Shown here: positions 52,233 to 60,529 of the stretch, piece by piece | How the letters are laid out: every line of letters starts with the position of its first letter | Numbering within the stretch: position 1 is the first letter of the stretch | Origin: Bythopirellula goksoeyrii | Lineage (GTDB): Bacteria > Planctomycetota > Planctomycetia > Pirellulales > Lacipirellulaceae | Assembly: GCF_008065115.1 (NCBI RefSeq) | Contig: NZ_CP042913.1 | Coordinates: 133,211-197,210 of the forward strand | DNA length: 64,000 nucleotides | Reading direction: 5' to 3' | Translations under genes and position numbers: made by a program | Notes under the pieces: generated by a model | What the model was told of the DNA's origin: nothing | Database searches by the model: none | What the model saw: only the letters and a program-made list of their open reading frames with translations

Positions 52233-53207
52233 ATGACTTTCCCCGTGGAAATCTCAAGTCAGAATTCGCTTAGTATGCCATCACTTTCAGCAACCGAGAC
52301 ATTGATTGCCTCCAGCGGTCGCAGAAGCTTTCGTGCCGTATTTGAAATTATCCTGCATTCCGTGTTGCTGCTTTGTGCTGTAGTTTCAATCATCACAACG
52401 GTCGGCATCGTCCTGGTGCTGTTGATTGAGTCGCTTCAGTTTTTTCGCGATGTCTCCGTCTGGGAGTTTCTTACCGGAACGAAATGGTCGCCCCTCTTGA
52501 AGCCCCAGCACTTTGGCATCTTGCCTCTGTTTTGCGGGACTTTTCTCGTGGCGGCCGGCTCGGCTGTGGTCGCCATCCCCATAGGCTTGGGCACGGCCGT
52601 TTTCCTAAGTGAATATGCCTCCCCGCTAATACGCGACATTGTGAAGCCTTTGCTCGAAGTGCTCGCTGGAATTCCCTCAGTGGTGTATGGCTATCTGGCC
52701 GTTGTCTTCGTTTCTCCCATCATTAAGAGCCTCTTTGCCAGTGCAGAATTATTCAATGCTGCAAATGCCTGCATTGTCGTCGGCTTCATGATTCTACCGA
52801 CCATCATTTCGCTCAGCGAAGACGTGCTACGCTCTGTCCCCCGCAGCTTGCGCGAGGCCGCCTATGCCCTCGGAGCAACGAAGCTGGATGTTACCGTCGG
52901 TGTTGTCGTCCCGGCAGCTATGTCCGGAATCATGGCTTCCTTCCTACTGGCAATTGCACGAGCAGTCGGTGAGACGATGGCGGTCACCCTAGCGGCCGGT
53001 GCCACGCCCAAGCTAACACTCAATCCGCTTGAGAGCATCCAAACCATGACCGCCTATATTGTGCAAGTCAGCCAAGGAGACACACCAGCAGGCACACTTG
53101 AATACCGCACCATTTTTGCCGTCGGTCTTACATTGTTCATTTTCACGCTCCTATTAAACGTGATCGCACAATGGATTCTTTCTCGCGTCCGGGAGAAATA
53201 CGAATGA
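52233..53207 (+). CDS. pstC: Phosphate ABC transporter permease PstC
   Basis: A 324-residue permease with six membrane helices after a 40-residue cytoplasmic N-terminus. The type I importer (BPD_transp_1) domain has [20 protein letters not shown] then [50 protein letters not shown] then [11 protein letters not shown] (the EAA loop that contacts PstB) and [17 protein letters not shown]. It pairs with PstA to form the channel. Its stop overlaps the pstA start (ATGA). Confidence 0.94.
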   Translation: MTFPVEISSQNSLSMPSLSATETLIASSGRRSFRAVFEIILHSVLLLCAVVSIITTVGIVLVLLIESLQFFRDVSVWEFLTGTKWSPLLKPQHFGILPLFCGTFLVAAGSAVVAIPIGLGTAVFLSEYASPLIRDIVKPLLEVLAGIPSVVYGYLAVVFVSPIIKSLFASAELFNAANACIVVGFMILPTIISLSEDVLRSVPRSLREAAYALGATKLDVTVGVVVPAAMSGIMASFLLAIARAVGETMAVTLAAGATPKLTLNPLESIQTMTAYIVQVSQGDTPAGTLEYRTIFAVGLTLFIFTLLLNVIAQWILSRVREKYE

Positions 53208-54082
53208 ACCTCTCCCAACATTCCAAAGGTCGACCTTATGCAAAATTCGCTTCAAGCTGCTTTGCAGTCCTCTGCGGATTCTGTACAGTCTTAAGCGTCT
53301 CGGTTCTGGTCCTACTCCTATGGAATGTCTGCAGCTACGGTTGGAGCTCGCTCTCTTGGGACTTTCTCACAAGCTGGCCTTCTCGATTTGCCGACAAGAG
53401 TGGCATCTGGTCTGCGTTGATTGGAAGTCTCTATTTGATCGGCGTGACTGCCGCGGTATCCGTTCCAATCGGGGTTGGTGCAGCGATCTATCTGGAAGAA
53501 TATGCTCCCCCAAGTCGGTGGCGCACTCTGGTACAAATTAATATTGCCAACCTGGCAGGCGTTCCTTCGATCGTCTATGGCATATTGGGGCTTGGCCTTT
53601 TCGTACGCATGATGCAACTTAATCGCAGCGTGATCGCCGGCGGACTTACCTTAACCTTGGTCGTTCTTCCAATCGTCATCCTCTCCGCTCAAGAATCGCT
53701 ACGGGCGGTTCCTAGTACAATCCGACAAGCTTCCTACGCTCTAGGCGCTACCCGCTGGCAAACGATCTGGCATCAATTGCTTCCTGTTGCCCTCCCTGGG
53801 ATAATGACGGGAGTGATTCTGTCCTTGTCGCGAGCCTTAGGAGAAGCAGCTCCCTTAGTTGCCATTGGGGCGGCCACCTACGTACGATTCACCCCCAGTA
53901 ACTTATTTACCGACGAGTTTAGCGCACTACCCATTCAGATTTTCAATTGGACAGATCAACCTCAAAAAGGCTTTCATGAGGTCGCCGCGGCTGGCATTAT
54001 CGTACTATTGATCGTGTTAATCTCCATGAATGCATTGGCTGTAATCCTCCGACAAAGATTCAGCAAGAAAATCCGCTGGTAA
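53204..54082 (+). CDS. pstA: Phosphate ABC transporter permease PstA
   Basis: A 292-residue permease starting at ATG 53204, which overlaps the pstC stop by 4 bp and has GGGAGA upstream; an in-frame earlier codon at 53171 is less likely. Six helices are visible. The motif region includes [20 protein letters not shown] then [50 protein letters not shown] then [17 protein letters not shown] (EAA loop) and [17 protein letters not shown]. These are typical PstA sequences. Confidence 0.94.
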   Translation: MNLSQHSKGRPYAKFASSCFAVLCGFCTVLSVSVLVLLLWNVCSYGWSSLSWDFLTSWPSRFADKSGIWSALIGSLYLIGVTAAVSVPIGVGAAIYLEEYAPPSRWRTLVQINIANLAGVPSIVYGILGLGLFVRMMQLNRSVIAGGLTLTLVVLPIVILSAQESLRAVPSTIRQASYALGATRWQTIWHQLLPVALPGIMTGVILSLSRALGEAAPLVAIGAATYVRFTPSNLFTDEFSALPIQIFNWTDQPQKGFHEVAAAGIIVLLIVLISMNALAVILRQRFSKKIRW

Positions 54083-54191
54083 GAATTGCGACACTAGAAA
54101 TCATTCCCCAGTAACAAGCAATCAATTCCCTAAGAACCTGAGTACTGAATCAATGGCTCTCAAAACTCTGTTAGCCGAAGAGGAAACTCCC

Positions 54192-55043
54192 ATGAGCGAA
54201 GCGGCCTCTCCGAAGCCATCCCTCCGTGTGACGACCCCGACCGTACGGCGACCAGCTACGGATCGCGACGAAACGGATTTTACCCAGAGGGCGAATAAAG
54301 TTGTGGCTAACAACGTCGACTTCTTCTACGGTGCCCATCAGGCACTCCATGACATCAGTTTCAATATGCCTGAAAACTGTGTGACCGCTTTGATCGGCCC
54401 CTCAGGCTGCGGCAAGAGCACCTTCCTACGGTGCTTGAATCGCATGAATGACATGATCGACGAGACTGCTCTGAATGGCCAGATCCTGCTTGATGGCATG
54501 GATATCTATCAGCGGGGCACCGATGTGGTCGAACTACGCAAACGAGTAGGAATGGTCTTCCAGAAATCGAATCCTTTTCCCAAGTCAATTTACGAGAACG
54601 TGGCCTACGGACCTCGTGTAGCGGGAGTCAAGAGACGCGATGTCCTTGACGAGATTGTTGAGAGATGTCTTCAGCAGGCCGCTTTGTGGGATGAGGTCGA
54701 AAATCGCCTGAACGATTCGGCTCTGCAACTATCCGGCGGGCAACAGCAACGGCTTTGTATTGCTCGCGCCCTGGCAACCAACCCGGCAGTATTGCTGATG
54801 GACGAACCTGCCTCGGCATTGGATCCCAAATCAACTGCCGCAATCGAAGACCTAATTTTCGAGCTTAAATCAAACTACACCATTGTCATTGTCACCCACA
54901 ACATGCAACAAGCGGCACGCGTGTCTGACCAAACGGCGTTCTTCTACGAAGGCCATTTGGTCGAGGTGGGTGCAACTACTGACATGTTCACCAACCCGGG
55001 TGAGAAGAAAACAGAAGATTATATTACGGGCCGCTTTGGTTAA
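54192..55043 (+). CDS. pstB: Phosphate ABC transporter ATP-binding protein PstB
   Basis: A 283-residue ATPase. ATG 54192 has AGAGGAAA upstream and is preferred; the frame is open to ATG 54153. An extra N-terminal stretch of about 35 residues ([20 protein letters not shown]) is not part of the usual protein. Core motifs are [16 protein letters not shown], Walker [22 protein letters not shown]-loop [20 protein letters not shown], signature [16 protein letters not shown], Walker [14 protein letters not shown] and [20 protein letters not shown]. It energises phosphate import. Confidence 0.96.
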   Translation: MSEAASPKPSLRVTTPTVRRPATDRDETDFTQRANKVVANNVDFFYGAHQALHDISFNMPENCVTALIGPSGCGKSTFLRCLNRMNDMIDETALNGQILLDGMDIYQRGTDVVELRKRVGMVFQKSNPFPKSIYENVAYGPRVAGVKRRDVLDEIVERCLQQAALWDEVENRLNDSALQLSGGQQQRLCIARALATNPAVLLMDEPASALDPKSTAAIEDLIFELKSNYTIVIVTHNMQQAARVSDQTAFFYEGHLVEVGATTDMFTNPGEKKTEDYITGRFG

Positions 55044-55079
55044 GGGCATATTTACCTACTCACAATACCCACTTTTACT

Positions 55080-55751
55080 ATGTCAAAACATCTCAGCCGT
55101 GATCTGGAAGCCCTCGAACAGGACCTCCTCGCCCAATCCTCTATTGTGGAGGGAATGATCCTGCGCGCCAGCCATGCAATCGCAGAACTGCAATCGGGCC
55201 TCTTGGTAAAACTGCTTGCTGATGAAGATCAGGTAAATCGTGGAGAGGTCCGCATCGAAGAAGAGTGTCTAAAGCTTTTGGCACTCCATCAACCCGTGGC
55301 GGTTGACTTGCGACGTGTCGCGACGGTGATGAAAATCAATGCCGATTTGGAACGAATCGCCGACTTGGCCGTCAATTTGGGCCAGCGGGCTCAGAGCCTT
55401 GTACGGTTCACTTCTTTTCATTTTCCTGGACGTCTAGAGGAGATGGTTGATGTCGCAATTTCAATGGTCCGAGATGCAATAGATGCGTTCGTGCGGCTTG
55501 ATGTCGATTTGGCTCGAGAAGTCCGATTACGCGATGATCAAGTGGACGACTTGAATCGGGAAGTGATCGACGATTTACAAGAAATGGTAAGATCTAATAA
55601 GGGTGATATCGAACCCGCCATGTATTACTTCTCAGCTTCACGCCATATCGAACGTATCGCCGACCATGCCACCAACATCGCTGAGGACGTCATCTACTTA
55701 GTTGACGGTGAGATCGCACGCCACCGGAACGAAGATTTATCATTTTTCTAA
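55080..55751 (+). CDS. phoU: Phosphate transport system regulatory protein PhoU
   Basis: A 223-residue all-helical protein with two PhoU repeats. The first is DLEALEQDLLAQSSIVEGMI, then EVRIEEECLKLLALHQPVAV and DLRRVATVMKINADLERIAD. The second is MVDVAISMVRDAIDAFVRLD, then FSASRHIERIADHATNIAED and VIYLVDGE. The metal-binding E/DxxxD motifs are present. PhoU connects the Pst transporter to PhoR so that signalling is off when phosphate is plentiful. It starts 36 bp after pstB. Confidence 0.95.
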   Translation: MSKHLSRDLEALEQDLLAQSSIVEGMILRASHAIAELQSGLLVKLLADEDQVNRGEVRIEEECLKLLALHQPVAVDLRRVATVMKINADLERIADLAVNLGQRAQSLVRFTSFHFPGRLEEMVDVAISMVRDAIDAFVRLDVDLAREVRLRDDQVDDLNREVIDDLQEMVRSNKGDIEPAMYYFSASRHIERIADHATNIAEDVIYLVDGEIARHRNEDLSFF

Positions 55752-55814
55752 TATCAGAATTCGGTCTTACCTACATAATCGTCCCTGGAAGGGGATAATT
55801 GAAAACAAATCACT

Positions 55815-56519
55815 ATGGCAAAGGCAAGCATACTAATAGTTGAAGACGATCCTTCCTTAGGGGAGGTTCTCGACTACAATCTCCGGCAAGAAGGCTACCA
55901 AGTAGACCTCAGTCGTGACGGACAGCAAGGTCTGCGACATGCTCGCGAGCATTGCCCTGATCTGATTGTACTTGATCTCATGCTACCCATGATCGATGGA
56001 CTAGAAGTCTGTCGGCAGTTGCGTGCTGATCCCAACACAAAGGATTTGTCGATCTTAATGCTCACAGCTCGCTCAGAAGAAAGCGATGAGCTAGTCGGCT
56101 TCACCGTGGGAGCCGACGACTATGTCACCAAGCCGTTCAGTGTCAAAGTTCTGCTGCAACGTATCAACGCTCTTTTGCGCCGGAAGGATAAGGGCAATGC
56201 CGATCGTGAGATTCTAGTCAGTCAGGGAATCATGATCGATCGAGTCCGTCACCGTGCCACTGCAGGTGGTATCGCACTTGATCTGACACCAAGCGAGTTC
56301 GGGCTACTCTCCGCTCTCATTCGTCAGCCTGGGAGAGCGTTCTCTCGGGCCGAGCTGATCGATTCCGCCCTGGGAGATGATGCCATCGTACTAGAGCGCA
56401 CGATCGATGTGCATATCCGCTCTTTGCGGAAAAAGCTTGCTGCCCACGCCGATTTGATCCAAACGGTTCGCGGCATTGGGTATCGCCTACGCGATCCGAC
56501 TGATCTCGTGCTGACATGA
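55815..56519 (+). CDS. phoB: PhoB-like OmpR-family response regulator
   Basis: A 234-residue two-domain regulator. The receiver domain has ILIVEDDPSLGEVLDYNLRQ, the phosphoacceptor Asp in DLIVLDLMLPMIDGLEVC, LMLTARSEESDE and the switch lysine in GADDYVTKPFSVKVL. The DNA-binding winged helix has LTPSEFGLLSALIRQPGRAF then SRAELID and VLERTIDVHIRSLRKKL, with VRGIGYRL. It should bind TTNACA-type direct repeats such as those before pstS. It is the last gene of the cluster, 63 bp after phoU. Confidence 0.95.
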   Translation: MAKASILIVEDDPSLGEVLDYNLRQEGYQVDLSRDGQQGLRHAREHCPDLIVLDLMLPMIDGLEVCRQLRADPNTKDLSILMLTARSEESDELVGFTVGADDYVTKPFSVKVLLQRINALLRRKDKGNADREILVSQGIMIDRVRHRATAGGIALDLTPSEFGLLSALIRQPGRAFSRAELIDSALGDDAIVLERTIDVHIRSLRKKLAAHADLIQTVRGIGYRLRDPTDLVLT

Positions 56520-56668
56520 GATAAGTGCTTGGGGAGGCGAGAATTACACAGACTTCCGAGAAGCAAACCACACGTATTGAAGATTACTGGAGTGGCCAGC
56601 TTCATTCTGCTCTCTTTTCCCACCCACTTTCCTCTGTGGGCCTTCACCCTATGACAGTGAGAAAGCTT

Positions 56669-56707
56669 GACCTAGCCCAAAAGTGGCATCACTTTTGGGG
56701 GCAGGTC
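56669..56707. other. Strong stem-loop between phoB and the minus-strand operon
   Basis: CCCAAAAGTG (56676-56685) pairs perfectly with CACTTTTGGG (56690-56699) around GCAT. Outer GACCT/AGGTC (56669-56673, 56703-56707) extend the stem across a small internal loop. No U-tract follows on either strand. It may be a rho-assisted or bidirectional end point between the converging phosphate and carbohydrate operons. Confidence 0.5.
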
Positions 56708-56733
56708 AGGCGTTATGCAACGATAGTCGGCAG

Positions 56734-57040
56734 TCACAATTGCTTCTTCTTCGTGGCTTGAGTGACCTGCTGCCCGGCTCGATCCCGGTAGCGATTGAAC
56801 GCGTCACAGACGGCTGGAATCTCCACCGTGCCACCTTCGTTTTACAGCCTGGCAGCCGAATCAGGGTGTTGCTGGCAGCGCCCGCCTATACCAATAAAGC
56901 CAATACGCAGGCGATCTTTCGCAGAGGTACCGTCGTGATTACCCGCTGCTCGAACAACCGGCGTCGCAGCCAGGGCAGCAGTATCGGTAGAAACTTTGGT
57001 GAATTTACGACGAGAAACATCGGAAAGCAGTTTTATTCAT
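56734..57040 (-). pseudogene. Decayed Gfo/Idh/MocA oxidoreductase (N-terminal remnant)
   Basis: ATG 57040 overlaps the stop of the upstream GHL10 gene (ATGA), as in a coupled operon gene. Its own frame stops after 11 codons. A one-base shift in a T run near 57025 opens the frame SDVSRRKFTKVSTDTAALAA, a Tat-type signal. This is followed by KDRLRIGFIGIGGRCQQHPD, the dinucleotide-binding GxGxxG region of Gfo/Idh/MocA proteins. TAA at 56844 then interrupts, after which NEGGTVEIPAVCDAFNRYRD continues the domain to a second stop at 56736. The remaining two thirds of the gene are absent. I read this as a former exported sugar dehydrogenase lost by frameshift, nonsense mutation and deletion. Confidence 0.8.
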
Positions 57041-58731
57041 GCTCGTAGTATCTTTCGGAAGAATTCTGATCTGCGACATCGGATTTGTGCAGACCCAATA
57101 AGAATAATCGTTGTAAGGAGTGCCGCCGATGAAGGTTCCGGTACACTAAACTGGCTTATGGACTCATCATTTTGCATCCAGCCGAAATTCATTTGCCAGT
57201 GGGCGAGGTCTAGTACGTCGACTTTGCCATCGGCATTGGCATCTCCGTCGAAGGCTGTCGCACCTGATGTCGTCCCTCGGCCGCGCTGCCAGGCAAGGAA
57301 ATCGGTGCCATCGACGTTGTTGTCGCCGTCAAAGTCACCAAGGAAGGACGTTGCCGAGCGGCGATCAACCAATAACTCGACTTGAGTGGCACCTGGTACG
57401 AGCAATTGCTGTGCGCCGGCAGCAAGCTCCGCCACATTGAACTCAGTCCAGAAGCTGCCAATCTTGGCAACAATGCGATAGCGATCCGCGTCGATCACAT
57501 TCACGTCCCACAAATTCCCGCCGGCGCTGGTGCCTATGAGTGGGGCAGGGCGATGGTCCGCAGCAAAGTTGGGGTTCTGGGCATGGCCTTGGCCAGCAAC
57601 GTCGTAGAAAGCAGTTAGTTGATTTTCATAGAAGTCCAAGACTCCGCTTGAAAACCAGAGACTGTGACCGGCGGCACCTTCAGTGCGACTGCGTTGAATC
57701 ATCGCTTCCACATCGGCATAGGGCGTGAGCGGAGAGGGATTGATTCGCAAACCGAAAACGAGCTTATCGAGATCATTGGGTTTGAATGGTGTGACCTGTT
57801 GGTTCACGATAGAGTTGAAACTAGAAAGTGAAGAGCGATACATTTGAATCGCGAATTCATCGAAAATTTCTTGTGATTCCCACAGAGGCCAATCTGCGTT
57901 GTAGTTCGTTGTTGAGAAAGAGGTAATCGATGGGCTTATGGAAAACTTGATTTCCGGGCGGGCCGTTTTTACGACCTTATAGAATTCAGCAGCAAAATCG
58001 GTCACCTTTTGTTGCCTCCAGGCACTGAACTGAGAATTCGAAGGCGACGTGGGAGCCGGGTTGCCGGTTTGAGAGGTGTAGAGGTTGATCGTTGTCGTGT
58101 CGAAGCCAAAGTTTATCGGCCATGCCATATGATCGTCGAATTGGATACCGTCCAGATCGTAACGATTGACCGCTTCGAGTGTCATGTTGATGATGAACTG
58201 CCGTACTTCCGGGACAGCAACATTCATGTAGGCGAATCCCCCATTCGTGCCATCCGCATATTCCCCCGCTTGGTTCTTGAGTAACCAGCCCCGGTTCTTC
58301 ATATAGGTAGAAAGTGGATTGCTGGGGTTCCCTCCCCCTCCGATGTATTGACTCATCGCGCCGTATTCAAACCAGCCGTAATACTCCAACTGATTGCGAT
58401 GAGCATGAATAAGCGTTTCCTGAACCAGATCTCTCGAAGAGCCGATGGTTGGGTTGCGGTCCGTTGTGCCGATGATCGACTTGAGAGTCTGAGAAGGATA
58501 ATTCGTGTACCCGTTTTTCCACGTCTCAACATATGTCGTGTTCAATCCAACCGCGCGGAGATCTTCCATCGTAGCTTCGGTATTGAAACCTGACCGGACA
58601 TGGTCAACACCTGTGGTGGTTAGCCATGTCCCGCGTACTTCAGGATTAGCTCCCTTCATGTAGGACGTCGGAAGCAAGCAGATCAGACATAGTAATAGGA
58701 GACGGATAATCACGGCAAATACCTTCGGCAT
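57037..58731 (-). CDS. GHL10-type glycoside hydrolase with dockerin and PEP-CTERM
   Basis: The predicted 564-residue exported protein starts at ATG 58731, directly before the signal peptide (VFAVIIRLLLLCLICLLPTS); the frame is open to 58986. The catalytic TIM barrel (about 30-390) has VRGTWLTTTGVDHVRSGFNT, NTTYVETWKNGYTNYPS, DLDGIQFDDHMAWPINFGFD and EIKFSISPSITSFS, typical of the GHL10 (DUF187-related) group. A beta domain and dockerin type I repeats (FDGDNNVDGTDFLAWQRGRG and FDGDANADGKVDVLDLAHWQ) follow, then VPEPSSAALLTTIILIGSAQ as PEP-CTERM. It is probably surface-displayed, acting on a glycan. It belongs to the minus-strand operon with an FAD oxidoreductase 28 bp upstream. Confidence 0.87.
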   Translation of the reverse strand: MPKVFAVIIRLLLLCLICLLPTSYMKGANPEVRGTWLTTTGVDHVRSGFNTEATMEDLRAVGLNTTYVETWKNGYTNYPSQTLKSIIGTTDRNPTIGSSRDLVQETLIHAHRNQLEYYGWFEYGAMSQYIGGGGNPSNPLSTYMKNRGWLLKNQAGEYADGTNGGFAYMNVAVPEVRQFIINMTLEAVNRYDLDGIQFDDHMAWPINFGFDTTTINLYTSQTGNPAPTSPSNSQFSAWRQQKVTDFAAEFYKVVKTARPEIKFSISPSITSFSTTNYNADWPLWESQEIFDEFAIQMYRSSLSSFNSIVNQQVTPFKPNDLDKLVFGLRINPSPLTPYADVEAMIQRSRTEGAAGHSLWFSSGVLDFYENQLTAFYDVAGQGHAQNPNFAADHRPAPLIGTSAGGNLWDVNVIDADRYRIVAKIGSFWTEFNVAELAAGAQQLLVPGATQVELLVDRRSATSFLGDFDGDNNVDGTDFLAWQRGRGTTSGATAFDGDANADGKVDVLDLAHWQMNFGWMQNDESISQFSVPEPSSAALLTTIILIGSAQIRCRRSEFFRKILRA

Positions 58732-58759
58732 TTCAAGTTTCTGTGAATCAGAATGATCG

Positions 58760-60502
58760 TTACTTGGTGGGAATAGTCCAGTCGATGGGGGTAAACTCTT
58801 TGACTCTTCGTTGCACTTCATGGATTTGTTCCAGAGCCTGTCTTGAATTCTTTCCTGTCTCTGCCATATAGGCTGCTGCGACTCCCGCAGCAGTGCCGGT
58901 AGACCATTCGATGGGGTGCAAGCGAGTTGCCGAGTTTGCGAGAAAGCTTTGGGCCATCGTCTTGCCCGCAACCAACAAATTGTCAAAGCGGTAGTGAGTC
59001 AAAGCTCGAAAGGGTAGATAGAAGGGGAGGGTATCGTGTGCAGCCTTGGTGTGTGCCGGATAAGTACAGGAGACTAACGGATGAATATCAGCCGCGTAGG
59101 CACCGAGGGCAATTCTGTCTGTGAACTTGGTGCCAGTAACCTGACTCGCTGGTCCAGAGAGGTCGTCGAACTTGAGAATGAAACCATCCAGTCCGATGGA
59201 ACGTCGGGTATCGCGAATATAAGGGAGTTTGGCCAAACCGTGGTCGGTTCCCAATTCGGCACCATTCAGAGTAATCTGATCTGGCTCAATCGGAGCTGGA
59301 GCGTTTTGACGGAACCACTCATGCCAGCCAAACGCACGATGTTCGGCTGCAGACAAGACTCCTAGATCGATTCCACCCCGCCAATCGGCGAGTTCCGCTG
59401 TTGTGTCGGCAATCGACTTGAAAAGAAACCCGAAAGGATAGTCATTGCCACCCTCCTTGCGTCGGCCGGAATAACCCCAGTTTTGCAGGCACAGATCACC
59501 GGGTGAGGGCTTGTCTTTACCATGGATTCGACGATAGGTCCAAATAAGGTCCCAGGCATTCTCTTTCTCTGCATAATCGGCAAAGCCAAAAGTAGAGAGA
59601 TCTTTTTCGCAAGTGGGTTGTTCCTGTGGAGTTGAATGCAGCTCTTGAACAAAACAATACACCGTGGCCTGGCCGCAAACGTCGTTGCTGCTGGTTTCGC
59701 CTTCCACGTGTTCAGCCCCCACCAAGTATTTGGCGCCAGACAAAGCCAGCAGTTCGCCCCATTCGGTTGCGTCAATGAAAATAGGTGCACGATCTGTGTG
59801 CGATCCAAAAAAGAGCACGTCCTTCGAAAATCGATCGCTTGGTTCCTGTGAATACCAGTCGGAGATGTCTTGTGAGGGTAGCCGATCATATCCCTTGGCT
59901 TCCAGATCTGGGGAGGGAATTCTACGAATGGCAGTGAGAGACTGGATCTTTCCAGAGTCTTCATCCACTTCGATCCGTTTGACCACCGTATCGAGAAACA
60001 CGGTCAGATTATCGCCCGATTCCTTCTGAAGTGGTAGTAATTGTTGCTTGAGATAAATGCTTGGACGGAAGCAGAAACGGCTCACCCAGCAGTCGCCGCA
60101 ATCTTGGAGTTGTTCTAGCGACTTGAGAAAACTCGGCGTCATGTTGCGGGGGTCGCGGGCGATTTGGGCTACATTCAGAAGCGGTTGTTGTGATTTCGAA
60201 TCGCGGAGAGTGTGCCAAGCTTCATCTACGGCAGGAACCCCACTGGAGGTGAGTTGTCCTCCCACCCAATCGGTTGGTTCTAGTAGCGCCGTTTTTGCAC
60301 CACAATTAGAAGAGGCAATTGCTGCTGCGAAGGCGGCCGTCGATCCCCCTGCGATCACAACGTCGTAATTATCGAGTTCGATGGTCTCAGCACATAATGT
60401 AGAGTCAGTGGGAAGTAAGTTACCGACAAGGCACGCCAAGAATACGGACAAGCAGACTGGAGCGAGAGAGAATCTTTGATAGAATGAGGGATGCAGTTTC
60501 AT
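58760..60502 (-). CDS. Exported FAD-dependent oxidoreductase
   Basis: A protein of about 580 residues with an N-terminal signal (FSLAPVCLSVFLACLVGNLL). The FAD-binding motif DVVIAGGSTAAFAAAIASSN ends its beta-strand in EP (LLEPTDWVGGQLTSSGVPAV). This is the FAD_oxidored (PF12831) family. Later motifs are PIFIDATEWGELLALSGAKY, CLQNWGYSGRRKEGGNDYPF and the C-terminal NLLVAGKTMAQSFLANSATR then LHPIEWSTGTAAGVAAAYM. Homologues occur in polysaccharide utilisation and sulfatase-rich clusters of Planctomycetes; substrates are mostly unknown. ATG 60502 is assumed (60517 is possible). It sits between the symporter and the GHL10 gene with short gaps. Confidence 0.86.
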   Translation of the reverse strand: MKLHPSFYQRFSLAPVCLSVFLACLVGNLLPTDSTLCAETIELDNYDVVIAGGSTAAFAAAIASSNCGAKTALLEPTDWVGGQLTSSGVPAVDEAWHTLRDSKSQQPLLNVAQIARDPRNMTPSFLKSLEQLQDCGDCWVSRFCFRPSIYLKQQLLPLQKESGDNLTVFLDTVVKRIEVDEDSGKIQSLTAIRRIPSPDLEAKGYDRLPSQDISDWYSQEPSDRFSKDVLFFGSHTDRAPIFIDATEWGELLALSGAKYLVGAEHVEGETSSNDVCGQATVYCFVQELHSTPQEQPTCEKDLSTFGFADYAEKENAWDLIWTYRRIHGKDKPSPGDLCLQNWGYSGRRKEGGNDYPFGFLFKSIADTTAELADWRGGIDLGVLSAAEHRAFGWHEWFRQNAPAPIEPDQITLNGAELGTDHGLAKLPYIRDTRRSIGLDGFILKFDDLSGPASQVTGTKFTDRIALGAYAADIHPLVSCTYPAHTKAAHDTLPFYLPFRALTHYRFDNLLVAGKTMAQSFLANSATRLHPIEWSTGTAAGVAAAYMAETGKNSRQALEQIHEVQRRVKEFTPIDWTIPTK

Positions 60503-60529
60503 AGGTAGATGTTCCAATTGTCGTGCGCT

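Noticed and set aside
56683-57048. 121-codon plus-strand frame in the gap after phoB
   Set aside because: It is the antisense shadow of the decayed Gfo/Idh/MocA gene, whose conserved motifs read on the minus strand.
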